Below are positions 53,831 through 61,658 of a stretch of DNA of 64,000 bases, piece by piece; position 1 is the first letter of the stretch; each line of letters begins with the position of its first letter. Under the pieces are notes generated by a model. That model was not told the origin of the DNA, searched no databases, and saw only the letters and a program-made list of their open reading frames with translations. Both the position numbers and the translations under genes were made by a program. The DNA comes from Rhodococcus sp. 06-235-1A (GTDB lineage: Bacteria; Actinomycetota; Actinomycetes; Mycobacteriales; Mycobacteriaceae), in contig NZ_NOYI01000013.1 of assembly GCF_002258785.1 (NCBI RefSeq), positions 1-64,000 on the forward strand, given 5' to 3'.

Positions 53831-55081
53831 ATGAGCGATGTCACCGATTCCGAGCATCTGACGGTTCACCACCGGGCGCTGAGCAAGGTCCCCGAAATCA
53901 CGGTCTGGTTCTGGGTCGTGAAGATCCTGTGCACCACAGTGGGGGAGAGTGTCGCGGACTGGGTGAACATGACCCTCGGTGTCGGACTGACCGCGACGGC
54001 GGGATTGTTCACCGCGATTCTCGTTGCGGTGCTTGCGGTTCAGATCTTGCTGTCGAAGTACGTGCCTGCCGTGTACTGGCTGACGGTGGTGGTGCTCAGT
54101 GTCACGGGAACGCTGTACACCGACATCCTCACCGACAGTCGCGGTGTTCCGTTGGCGGTGAGTATGTCGGTGTTCGCCGCGTTGTTGGCGGTGGTGTTCG
54201 GGGTGTGGTTCGTGCGGGAGCGGACCCTGTCGATTCACAGCATCGTCACTGTGCCCCGAGAGCTGTTCTACTGGTTGGCGATTCTGGTGACGTTCGCGCT
54301 CGGGACCGCGGCGGGCGATTGGACGCTGAGTATCACCGGGTGGGGCCCGGGCACGTCGGTACTTCTGCCCGCCGGCTTGATCGTGGCGGTCGTCGCCGGT
54401 TGGCGGCTCGGCGCGAACGCGGTGTTGGCGTTCTGGTTGGCCTATATCCTCACCCGTCCGCTGGGGGCGAATCTCGGTGACTGGTTCGCCCAACCGGCCA
54501 CTGAGCACGGTCTCGGGCTGGGCACATTCGTCACCAGTGTGGTGTTCCTGGTCGCGATCCTGGCTACGGTGCTGTATCTGACGCGAACGAAACGAGACGT
54601 GATCGGGAACCACCGTGTCGAGCCCGAACCGGTCGCCACAGACGCGCGCCGTGAGCGCGCGATGCTGGTCTATTTCGCGGCAGTCGCGGTTGCCACGGCG
54701 GGGCTTCTGTCGTGGGCGTCTGCGCAGCCACATACAGCGCCGGTAAGTGAGGCGGAGGGTTCGGGGGCTGCGATCACCGATCTCGCGCCGGGGGAGGCGA
54801 TCGCGAAGTTCCCGCCGCAGCAGGTCACCGAGCTCCGCGCGATCGTCGACGACACTGCCTGGGCAGTTCGGTCCGGTCAGCAGGACGAGGCGAAAACTGC
54901 TGCGAAGAAGCTCGAAACCACCTGGGACGACGATCAACCCGCGTTGCAGCCGCTCGACGCTGCGGGGTGGACAGCGCTCGACTCGCGTATCGACGTAGTG
55001 CTCACCGCAATCCGGTCGAGCACCCCCGACCCTGGCGCGGAGACCGCTGCACTGACGGACCTCGCCGCCGCCCTGCAGTGA
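53831..55081 (+). CDS. COG4705-type membrane protein
   Basis: 416 aa from ATG 53831. About eight to ten membrane segments in the N-terminal 290 residues, then one more helix (near 295) and a soluble helical tail. The motif G-x4-DW recurs (TVGESVADW, LGTAAGDW, LGANLGDW), pointing to internal duplication with an acidic residue inside the membrane. COG4705 proteins are annotated as uncharacterised membrane-anchored proteins, sometimes linked to manganese without proof. Regulated with the island's other membrane genes if the upstream motif is real. Confidence 0.83.
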   Translation: MSDVTDSEHLTVHHRALSKVPEITVWFWVVKILCTTVGESVADWVNMTLGVGLTATAGLFTAILVAVLAVQILLSKYVPAVYWLTVVVLSVTGTLYTDILTDSRGVPLAVSMSVFAALLAVVFGVWFVRERTLSIHSIVTVPRELFYWLAILVTFALGTAAGDWTLSITGWGPGTSVLLPAGLIVAVVAGWRLGANAVLAFWLAYILTRPLGANLGDWFAQPATEHGLGLGTFVTSVVFLVAILATVLYLTRTKRDVIGNHRVEPEPVATDARRERAMLVYFAAVAVATAGLLSWASAQPHTAPVSEAEGSGAAITDLAPGEAIAKFPPQQVTELRAIVDDTAWAVRSGQQDEAKTAAKKLETTWDDDQPALQPLDAAGWTALDSRIDVVLTAIRSSTPDPGAETAALTDLAAALQ

Positions 55082-55176
55082 CGAGACCACTCGCTCTGGT
55101 GCTCAGGGCCGGTTGCCCGTCGACAGCGGCGGCGACGGACGTCGCAGGGTGAGTCATGTTCGCTCGAGGGGACGAA

Positions 55177-55857
55177 TTAGGTACCAATGTTTTTCTGGGC
55201 CAATATCACTGCCAACTCTTCGATCTGGCATCCTGGCACGATGAGGCCGTTGGCCTCCAGCCACGCGGCGCGCGCTAGCAAGACCGGTCCGAATCCGATG
55301 GTTTGCCTGGCCACGATCGATGCTGTCAAGCCTCCTTCCTCCATCATCGCAAGCGACTTCGGAACGTCAGCGTGTTCGGAATGGACCAGTAGGAGGAACC
55401 CGTTGTCGGACAGTAGGTCTGGAGCCGCACGACACAGTGGATCCAGGAACGCTCGCCCGTCCACCCCTGCATCCCACGCCACCGAGGGGTCTTCGGTGGG
55501 TGGTAGGTGCGCACTCGGTACATACGGGGGATTGCACAGTACGACGTCGTAGGGGCCGTGTGTCAGTGCGACGGAGAGGTCGCCCTGACGCGCTTCGATA
55601 TCGAGGCCGAGTCGCCGCGCGGCAGCCCTCGTCGATTCGACGGCTGCCGGTGAGATGTCCACTGCCAGTACTCGATGAGCCCCGAGCGTCGCGGCCGTCA
55701 GGGCTTGAATTCCAGACCCCGTACACAGGTCCAGTACCCGTGAGTTGTTCGGAATGCCGCGGGCAAACACGGCTTCGGCAAGCATGTGCGAGTCGTGCTG
55801 CGGTTTGTACACCGTCCCGTGTCCGAGTAGGAGCGGGTCTGACGCTGTGGACTTCAT
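55177..55857 (-). CDS. HemK-type class I SAM-dependent methyltransferase
   Basis: 226 aa from ATG 55857. SAM site VLDLCTGSGIQAL (about 41-53), AVDISPAAVE, and the NPPYVPS motif that marks methylation of a planar amide or amine nitrogen (HemK/PrmC, TrmN6). The N-terminal helical domain that PrmC uses to bind release factors is absent, so the substrate is probably something else. Alone at the right end of the island, on the opposite strand to the COG4705 gene. Confidence 0.85.
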   Translation of the reverse strand: MKSTASDPLLLGHGTVYKPQHDSHMLAEAVFARGIPNNSRVLDLCTGSGIQALTAATLGAHRVLAVDISPAAVESTRAAARRLGLDIEARQGDLSVALTHGPYDVVLCNPPYVPSAHLPPTEDPSVAWDAGVDGRAFLDPLCRAAPDLLSDNGFLLLVHSEHADVPKSLAMMEEGGLTASIVARQTIGFGPVLLARAAWLEANGLIVPGCQIEELAVILAQKNIGT

Positions 55858-56391
55858 GGTGGATCCCCCCTTCGAGCCGACGGCGACAGTGTCGTGGGGT
55901 TATGCAGCTACTCCCGTCGATTGGCCCCTGCCCGCGGCAAATGCGCGCATCGACGTTTACCGCCACCTTCATACTACCGGGCGTGTAGTAGTTGGTGTCG
56001 CCTCCAGGAGAGGGTGATCTATCGCCCGCAGCTCATGCAGCTGACTCGGTCTCTTTGCTATCGGCACTATGTCGCGTCGCAAATGTGCGAGTTATCGGTC
56101 CGTGCGGTTCAGTAGGTAGTCCCGAAGTACGTAGTTTCAGAAGGTTCCGAACTCATCACTTTGAAACATGGTGGAGTCGAATATCCACGGCGGTCCGTTT
56201 AGACGGTGCAAGATCTTGCGGGACGTCAGTGGACTGGGAGCGGGTTGCTGAAGGTCATCTTTTACTCATAACTTTGGGTCGAACTCGCATGAACACAGAC
56301 GGACACAGGTGGTCACTCGATTCGCCGAACACCCAGCTCAACGGGCCGATGATGGACGTGACTGCATCCACTTGAATTGTCATCTCTTGTA
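55858..56391. other. Right end of the island, no gene recognised
   Basis: About 530 bp without a supported frame. It holds ACTCATCACTTTG at 56151-56163, a 28-bp repeat at 56251-56278 matching the left end, and a small inverted repeat TACTAC-N7-GTAGTA at 55972-55990 upstream of the methyltransferase gene. No integrase remnant could be read in any frame. Confidence 0.7.
56251..56278 (+). repeat. Arm-type repeat, right copy
   Basis: 28 bp beginning AAGGTCATCTTTTACTCATA, identical at 25 of 28 positions to 45642-45669 and in the same orientation. It lies 114 bp inside the right attachment site. Confidence 0.7.
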
Positions 56392-56428
56392 CAGCGGGTC
56401 CGGGGTTCGAATCCCTGATGGCGCACAC
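56392..56428 (+). repeat. Right attachment site (attR-like), tRNA-Lys 3' fragment
   Basis: Exact 37-bp copy of the tRNA-Lys 3' end. The 5' half of the tRNA is missing here, so it does not encode a tRNA. It is followed five bases later by a terminator hairpin, as expected for the original downstream flank of the tRNA gene. Confidence 0.88.
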
Positions 56429-56432
56429 CAAG

Positions 56433-56466
56433 TGCCCCTGAACAGCGTAATCGCTGTTCAGGGGCA
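56433..56466 (+). terminator. Presumed original tRNA-Lys terminator
   Basis: A perfect 15-bp stem TGCCCCTGAACAGCG/CGCTGTTCAGGGGCA with a TAAT loop and six T residues. It is stranded here behind a tRNA fragment with no gene upstream, which supports displacement by island insertion. Confidence 0.9.
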
Positions 56467-56472
56467 TTTTTT

Positions 56473-57213
56473 GTGGTCCGGGTACGTGTAGGCGACCGCA
56501 AGCTTCGAGACAATGGACAACTCCCTGACCTGCGGGTTCTCAAGCGCGTAAGGCGTTTCGGAGACTTGACTCATAATCGCGAATACAGGGAGTCAAGTTC
56601 CGGCAGCCATGCCGCTGACCTTCGAATTGTCTGCCGGGTCGCGCCGCCGGGTAGCCGATGGACATCTGTGGATGCTCCAGTCATCACTTACTCATCTTTT
56701 TGACCGCTCAGAACCGAACGTGGCCAGCATTCGTAGGCATTCCGTGGCAGGTGCTCGAGCAGTATCGGCACTGGGACGACGGACGAGCGCGAGAAGATAT
56801 GGGTAATTCCTGCGGTGTCGAGACGGTTCTGGTGTTCGGTGGTGCCCACCTCGAGAGGTTCGAGGGTGTTGTTCAGTCCGCAGTCACCCCGTGGAAACGA
56901 TGGCTGCACCGCTCGGCCGTCTACTCGATGACCTACATGTCGACAGGTGCCGCCGCGAGAACCGACGCAAGGCAGTGGGCATCGAAGATCGAGCGGCGAG
57001 GTAGCTGCCGACGTCCGGGGGCAGTGCCCAGGTCAGGGGCAGGTCCTGAGCCCAGCGAGGCCGACCGCCGGGATCGAATCGTTCGTATCGGCAAGAGGTG
57101 CCCTGCTGGTGCACCCCTCGACAGTGACTCCCCGGCACAGGGTTTTGGCGATTGACTGGTCGATGTGAGTCGCGCTGGGCGCGAGCGATCCGATGCGAGA
57201 AGAGGACTGTGTG
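56473..57213. other. Gene-poor stretch outside the island
   Basis: About 740 bp with no supported gene. One more degenerate copy of the arm-type repeat, GTCATCACTTACTCATCTTTTTG, lies at 56680-56702, outside the right attachment site, suggesting that element-derived DNA extends further right or that an older insertion used the same locus. Confidence 0.6.
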
Positions 57214-57561
57214 ATGACCGATCAACCCAGGCAGGTAGGAGGTGGGCGGTCGATGTTCGGAGATTTCGCTCCGAAGCTCGCTGAGCTCACCGACGACGTC
57301 CTTTTCGCGGATGTGTGGAACAGGCCCCAGCTCGCCGCCCGTGACAGGAGTCTGGTCACCGTGGCCGTACTCGCGGCGGGAGGCGACACCGCGCAGCTCG
57401 AGTTCCACCTCGGCCGCGCGATCGAGAACGGCGTGACGCAGAGCGAATTGATCGAGACGTTGACGCACGTGACGCTGTACGCGGGCTGGCCCAAGGGTAT
57501 GGCGGCAATGGGCCTGGCCAAGAAGCTCTTCGGTGGGAATGGCAGCTCGAACGCGTCCTGA
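57214..57561 (+). CDS. Carboxymuconolactone decarboxylase-family protein
   Basis: 115 aa from ATG 57214, after AGAGGA. RDRSLVTVAVLAAGGDTAQLEFHLGRAIENGVT and LIETLTHVTLYAGWP are diagnostic of the CMD fold. The redox CxxC of AhpD-type members is absent, so this is a non-AhpD member, substrate unknown. Followed 46 bp later by a cupin gene, a pairing often seen among accessory genes. Confidence 0.9.
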   Translation: MTDQPRQVGGGRSMFGDFAPKLAELTDDVLFADVWNRPQLAARDRSLVTVAVLAAGGDTAQLEFHLGRAIENGVTQSELIETLTHVTLYAGWPKGMAAMGLAKKLFGGNGSSNAS

Positions 57562-57607
57562 GGTTCAGCCCCTCTTGGGTAGGTATACGACAGAAAGTAG
57601 GCCATCG

Positions 57608-58009
57608 ATGAACATCGAATCCGCAGTTCCCACCACCAAGAACCCCGCCGAGCAATTCGCCGGCGATGTGTGGCTGGACCCGATCGCGATGCCGCACGAA
57701 GCGAATCAGACGATGGTCGTTGCGACCGTTCGATTTGCACCCGGCGCTCGCACGGCCTGGCATTCACACGAGAACGGACAATACCTGCGTGTCACGCAGG
57801 GAATCGCGCGATTCGGAAGCCGCGACGGCACGATCATCGAGGTTCACTCAGGCCAGACCCTCTACACCCCTCCCGGCGAAGAGCATTGGCACGCAGCAGC
57901 TCCCGGCGTGTACATGGAGCACATCGCGATGCTTCAGAACGGTGAGGATCCGTCCACCACGACGACGTGGGCCGAGCACATCACCGATGAGCAGTACGAG
58001 GGCCGCTGA
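57608..58009 (+). CDS. Cupin-domain protein
   Basis: 133 aa from ATG 57608. Cupin motif 1 is visible as WHSHENGQYLRVTQG with metal-binding histidines and Gln/Tyr; motif 2 is PPGEEHWHAAAPG. A small single-domain cytoplasmic cupin, function unknown, probably cotranscribed with the preceding gene; such proteins may be isomerases, dioxygenases or sensors. Confidence 0.9.
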   Translation: MNIESAVPTTKNPAEQFAGDVWLDPIAMPHEANQTMVVATVRFAPGARTAWHSHENGQYLRVTQGIARFGSRDGTIIEVHSGQTLYTPPGEEHWHAAAPGVYMEHIAMLQNGEDPSTTTTWAEHITDEQYEGR

Positions 58010-58139
58010 TCGCAGCGGGCTCCGACGATCGAATCGGTCTCGTCCAGGACGGGAGGGTTCCCCGACATGGGATCCCACTGTCCGGTTCGTCCGAACACCT
58101 CATATCTAATCCAACCGGAAACGCAAAGAGGTAAGCACG

Positions 58140-58598
58140 GTGAAGAAACTCTTGATCTCCGGGGTCGCAGCAGTCGGACTGTTGATCACGACCGCCGCCT
58201 GCTCGCAAGCATCGGACCAGGCAGGTAGTGACGGTCTGACCGGCGAGTGGCGGATGACCTCGCTCGAGGTCGGAACAGAGGGCGATCTGACGCCCACACC
58301 GTATTCAGGGCAGGTCATCTTCACGGACGAGACGATGTCGGTACAGGCGATGAACCCGGACACGTCCGCACCGGACACCCCCTTGACGGTCCAGGGATAC
58401 GAGGCGTACTTCGGTGACCTCACCACCAACGCTGATGCCGGAACCCTCACCGTCACAGTGGAATCAGCGGCAGCGCGGGACCTGATCGGGCAGACGTTCG
58501 AGCGAAACTACGAGGTCGACGGTGACACCCTGGTGCTGACACCGAGCGATCCCGCCGAGGGGTTTCGGGTGACCTACGAACGACAGTCCGCGTCGTGA
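58140..58598 (+). CDS. Lipoprotein, lipocalin-like
   Basis: 152 aa from GTG 58140, after AAAGAGG. Signal peptide with lipobox ITTAA-C21 (TAAC). The mature part begins GLTGEWRMTSLEV and is beta-rich with YEAYFGDLTTNADAGTL, resembling small lipocalin-like domains that follow cupin/CMD genes. A ligand is not evident. It overlaps the next gene by 4 bp (GTGA). Confidence 0.8.
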   Translation: MKKLLISGVAAVGLLITTAACSQASDQAGSDGLTGEWRMTSLEVGTEGDLTPTPYSGQVIFTDETMSVQAMNPDTSAPDTPLTVQGYEAYFGDLTTNADAGTLTVTVESAAARDLIGQTFERNYEVDGDTLVLTPSDPAEGFRVTYERQSAS

Positions 58599-59167
58599 CG
58601 GCATCGGCCGTGCGAAGCCGAGTCCTTTCCGGTCTGGTCGCGGCGTCCTCGGTTCTCGCGCTGGCGGCCTGTTCCGCCGGAACCGCCTCGGAGTCGACGG
58701 CTGAAAGGTCCAGCTCCACCAGCGCGAGCGTCATGATCCCGAATGTCACCAGTGCAAGTGTCCCCGCCACGGTCGACGCTGCGAACGAGCAGGTCGAGAA
58801 CGGAGAAGCCATGCAGATTGACATCCAGGTCGGTGAACGGATCGTCGTCGGAACGTTGAACGACACCGCGGCCAGCCGTGACCTCGCGGCCCAACTCCCG
58901 CTGACGCTGAATCTCTCCGACCACGGTTCGGTCGAGAAGACTGGGCGGCTGCCGGCAGAGTTGTCGACCGACGGAGCGCCGGGCAGTGCAGACCCGAACC
59001 CGGGAGACATCGGCTACTACGCACCGGGTAACGACTTCGTCCTCTACTACGGTGATCAAAGCGAGTTCCCAGGCATCGTCATTCTTGGCAGCATGGACCG
59101 AACAGGTTCGGACACTGTCGGTTCCATCGACGGCGATGTGACGGTGACCGTTTCCCGTTCGGAGTAG
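58595..59167 (+). CDS. Lipoprotein with cyclophilin-like domain
   Basis: 190 aa from GTG 58595, translationally coupled to the preceding lipoprotein gene. Lipobox VLALAA-C26. The mature region (about 72-190) has IVGTLNDTAASRDLAAQLPL and DIGYYAPGNDFVLYYGDQSEFPGI, matching the bacterial cyclophilin_like domain, which has the fold but generally lacks the prolyl-isomerase catalytic residues. Located outside the membrane; function unknown. Confidence 0.83.
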   Translation: MTASAVRSRVLSGLVAASSVLALAACSAGTASESTAERSSSTSASVMIPNVTSASVPATVDAANEQVENGEAMQIDIQVGERIVVGTLNDTAASRDLAAQLPLTLNLSDHGSVEKTGRLPAELSTDGAPGSADPNPGDIGYYAPGNDFVLYYGDQSEFPGIVILGSMDRTGSDTVGSIDGDVTVTVSRSE

Positions 59168-59427
59168 CTCACTGTGCAATCGGCACATATATTCCAACGA
59201 CCAGACGGCTCCGTCGGCCAGATGGGATATGACGCGTCGGGCCTGGTCCGGATCCAACGAAACGGCTTAGTATTCGGACAGCAAGCTGCTGACCGCCACG
59301 CTCATGGCCGCGGTGCCACCCCGCGGTGCACGACGAACGATTCCAGAACGAACTGCTCGCTGCTCTCGCGCAGCACACCGGACTCGACCTGCGGCACAAT
59401 TGGATCGACCTGAAGGAAAACACCCTC

Positions 59428-60195
59428 ATGACCGTCACGTACGACTTCACCGGCAAGACCGCATTCGTCACCGGTGCCAGCGCCGGAATGGGCGCGGCAA
59501 CTGCCCGCGCGTTCGCCGAAGCCGGTGCCCAAGTTGCCATTGTCGACCTCGACGGGGACGCTGCACGGCACCTCGCAGACGAGTTGAACGCCAACGGTTC
59601 CACGGCGATTGCGTTGCAGTGCAACGTCTCCGACGAGGATCAGGTTGCCGCGGCAGTCCAGGCCACCGTCGAGGCTTTCGGCACTGTGGATATGGCCTTT
59701 AACAATGCCGGAATCATGCTGCCGCCCGTCGATTCCGCAGACGAAACTGCCGACGCCTTCGACAAGATCGTTGCCGTGAACCTACGGGGTGTGTGGGCGT
59801 CGATGAAGCACGAACTCGTACAGATGCGTGAGCAGGGGTCCGGTGCCATCGTGAACTGTTCCTCTCTCGGTGGTCTGGTCGGCGGAGCTGGTCGTGCCAC
59901 CTATCACGCAACCAAGCACGGCGTCATCGGTTCCACCAAAAGTGTTGCGCTGCAATACGGACAGCATGGAGTGCGCGTCAACGCGGTGTGTCCCGGAACC
60001 ATCAGTACGCCGATGGTCGAACGGATGATCGCGGGTGGAGAGCTCGATTCCGACGCTGCCGCGAGTGGTGTGCCGTTGGGACGGCTCGGGCGGCCGGAGG
60101 AGATTGCGGCGGCGGTGCTGTGGCTGTGTAGCGATGCCGCGAGTTACGTCACCGGCGTGGCTTTGCCCGTCGATGCGGGGTATACCGCGCAGTAG
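59428..60195 (+). CDS. Short-chain dehydrogenase/reductase (SDR)
   Basis: 255 aa from ATG 59428, after GAAGGAAA. Classical SDR: cofactor loop TGASAGMG (15-22), D40 in VDLDG suggesting NAD preference, NNAG (92-95), catalytic Ser145/146, Tyr159 and Lys163 (YHATK), and a complete C-terminus. Substrate unknown. The 260 bp before it contain no convincing gene, though the 34 codons in another frame just upstream (HDERFQNELLAALAQHTG) look protein-like and may be a remnant. Confidence 0.92.
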   Translation: MTVTYDFTGKTAFVTGASAGMGAATARAFAEAGAQVAIVDLDGDAARHLADELNANGSTAIALQCNVSDEDQVAAAVQATVEAFGTVDMAFNNAGIMLPPVDSADETADAFDKIVAVNLRGVWASMKHELVQMREQGSGAIVNCSSLGGLVGGAGRATYHATKHGVIGSTKSVALQYGQHGVRVNAVCPGTISTPMVERMIAGGELDSDAAASGVPLGRLGRPEEIAAAVLWLCSDAASYVTGVALPVDAGYTAQ

Positions 60196-60259
60196 AGCTC
60201 GGCCAGCGTCCACGGACTCGTGAGGTGGTCCACAGACCACTGCTCAGCTCGACCTTTCG

Positions 60260-60433
60260 GGACCTTTACAAGTCGACCAACCCCGAACGTATCGCGCAGA
60301 ATTTCGACTGGTTCGATTTCGAGCTCGACGACGAGCTGGCCGCCATGAATGCTCTCGACCGAGGTGTAGGCGGGGACCCGACCCCGACGACGTGGACTCG
60401 ACAACATTCGACGTCGAGATCACCGAACCCTGA
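60260..60433 (+). pseudogene. Aldo/keto reductase C-terminal remnant
   Basis: From about 60270 the translation KSTNPERIAQNFDWFDFELD is the C-terminal NADP-binding and following helix of aldo/keto reductases. It continues ELAAMNALDRGVGG, then the family ending (DPDDVDSTTFDVEI) lies in another frame after a frameshift near 60375, stopping at TGA 60431. The catalytic barrel is absent and nothing upstream in the window encodes it. It is a decayed gene end. Confidence 0.78.
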
Positions 60434-60460
60434 CCGACATGCGTGCCGGGGGCTGCGCTC

Positions 60461-61324
60461 TCACGCCTCTGCGTGTTGCGCCGCCCAAGATCCGAGTAGA
60501 TGCAAACGTTCGGCGCTCGGCGAGCCTGGCTCCGCGGTGTAGACCATGAGGATGGATCCGGGGTCAGCGGTGACGACGAGCTCCTCGTAGGCGAGGTGAA
60601 TTTCGCCGACGACCGGGTGGTTGAAACGCTTCTTGCCCGCCCCGTGCGTCCGGACGTTGTGGGCACCCCACAACGTCCGGAATGTCTCGTCGCGCGTGGA
60701 AAGTTCACCGACGAGATCCTGGAGGCCCTTGTCGTGAGGGTCGCGTCCGGCCTCGGCGCGCATGATGGATACACACATTGCGGCGAAGGTGTCCCAGTCG
60801 GGATAAAACTCCCGGGACAACGGATCGAGGAATTGGAATCGAGCGAGGTTGGGCGTTCGTCCACCGTCTCCGATGATCGGGGCGTAGAACGCCCTACCGA
60901 GTTCGTTGGTCGCCAGCAGGTCTTGACGCTGATTGCGAACGAAAGCCACGCCTTCCGTTATCGAGTCCAGCGCCCACTGCAGACTGATTCTCTGGTTGGT
61001 CGGGCGCGAGGCCTTGCGACGCGGCCGTCCGGACGTCGGAATTCCGTCAGCGGCTCGTGCGAGGTCGAGTAGATGTGCGTGTTCGGTATCGTCGAGCTGC
61101 AGGGCGCGTGAGAGTGCATCGAGCACGGACGCCGACGCACCGCCGATCGCGCCGCGCTCGATGCGTGCGTAGTACTCGACGGAGAGGCCGGCCAAGGACG
61201 CGACCTCGCTGCGTCGCAGTCCGGCGACCCGGCGGTTCATTCCGCCTACGATGCCGGCCGCGTCGGGCGTCAGCCGGGCCCGGCGCGTCATGAGGAACTC
61301 ACGTACCTCGGCTTTGTTGTTCAT
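60461..61324 (-). CDS. XRE-family regulator with MmyB-like ligand domain
   Basis: 287 aa from ATG 61324 (MNNKAEVREF); the frame is open further upstream without family similarity. N-terminal helix-turn-helix (GLRRSEVASLAGLSVEYYARIERG, about 32-55) and a C-terminal MmyB-type PAS-like domain (ALDSITEGVAFVRNQRQDLLATNELGRAFY onward). Such regulators in Actinobacteria often control adjacent oxidoreductase genes and may bind fatty acids. A short inverted repeat AGGCT-G-AGCCT lies 14 bp before the start and may be an autoregulatory operator. The neighbouring alcohol dehydrogenase and SDR genes are possible targets. Confidence 0.9.
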   Translation of the reverse strand: MNNKAEVREFLMTRRARLTPDAAGIVGGMNRRVAGLRRSEVASLAGLSVEYYARIERGAIGGASASVLDALSRALQLDDTEHAHLLDLARAADGIPTSGRPRRKASRPTNQRISLQWALDSITEGVAFVRNQRQDLLATNELGRAFYAPIIGDGGRTPNLARFQFLDPLSREFYPDWDTFAAMCVSIMRAEAGRDPHDKGLQDLVGELSTRDETFRTLWGAHNVRTHGAGKKRFNHPVVGEIHLAYEELVVTADPGSILMVYTAEPGSPSAERLHLLGSWAAQHAEA

Positions 61325-61593
61325 ACATCCAAGGTTAAGGCTGAGCCTGACCTGACGCGAGGCCCTGTCGGGGCACCCTTCGCGACGACGCCGGCAGTGA
61401 AGCCCCGGGGGAGTGAGGCTCCTGACGTTCATCGGTGCGTTGGGTTCACGGCGTACGCACCGCGATCGTGTCGAAAGACTCAATGCTGCAGGGATTTCCG
61501 CGCAGGCGATCTAGCGCCTGCAGTCACCTCTCGGCCTCGATCTGGATGCGCAGTCGCGGGAAGAAACCGCGGTATCCATTTCGGCGCAGAAAG

Positions 61594-61630
61594 CCGCCTG
61601 TGCACATACATCGTGTGCGTGGACAGGCGG
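61594..61630 (-). terminator. Terminator after the alcohol dehydrogenase gene
   Basis: On the minus strand CCGCCTGT pairs with ACAGGCGG, with an inner GCACA/TGTGC helix, then CTTTCT. It begins 28 bases after the dehydrogenase stop. The remainder of 61325-61658 shows no gene. Confidence 0.6.
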
Positions 61631-61658
61631 TATTCGTTCTATCGTTGTCCGGGGCCGA

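Larger units (their letters stand above)
45332..56428. mobile_element. Genomic island integrated at tRNA-Lys, integrase missing
   Basis: About 11.1 kb between two identical 37-bp sequences, the intact tRNA-Lys 3' end and its copy. Cargo: PAP2 and DedA membrane proteins, a two-component system, a six-gene flavin/iron-sulfur redox operon, a UPF0014 transporter, a COG4705 protein and a methyltransferase. Repeats built on ACTCATCACTTTG lie near both ends and resemble integrase arm-type sites. No integrase, excisionase, replication or conjugation gene is visible, so it is probably immobile now or was moved by a helper. The boundary assignment rests on the repeat, not on comparison with an empty site. 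Confidence 0.75.

Noticed and set aside
56037..56047. A second tRNA-Lys fragment (GCAGCTGACTC) at the right island end
   Set aside because: Eleven matching bases with no continuing similarity on either side; probably chance.
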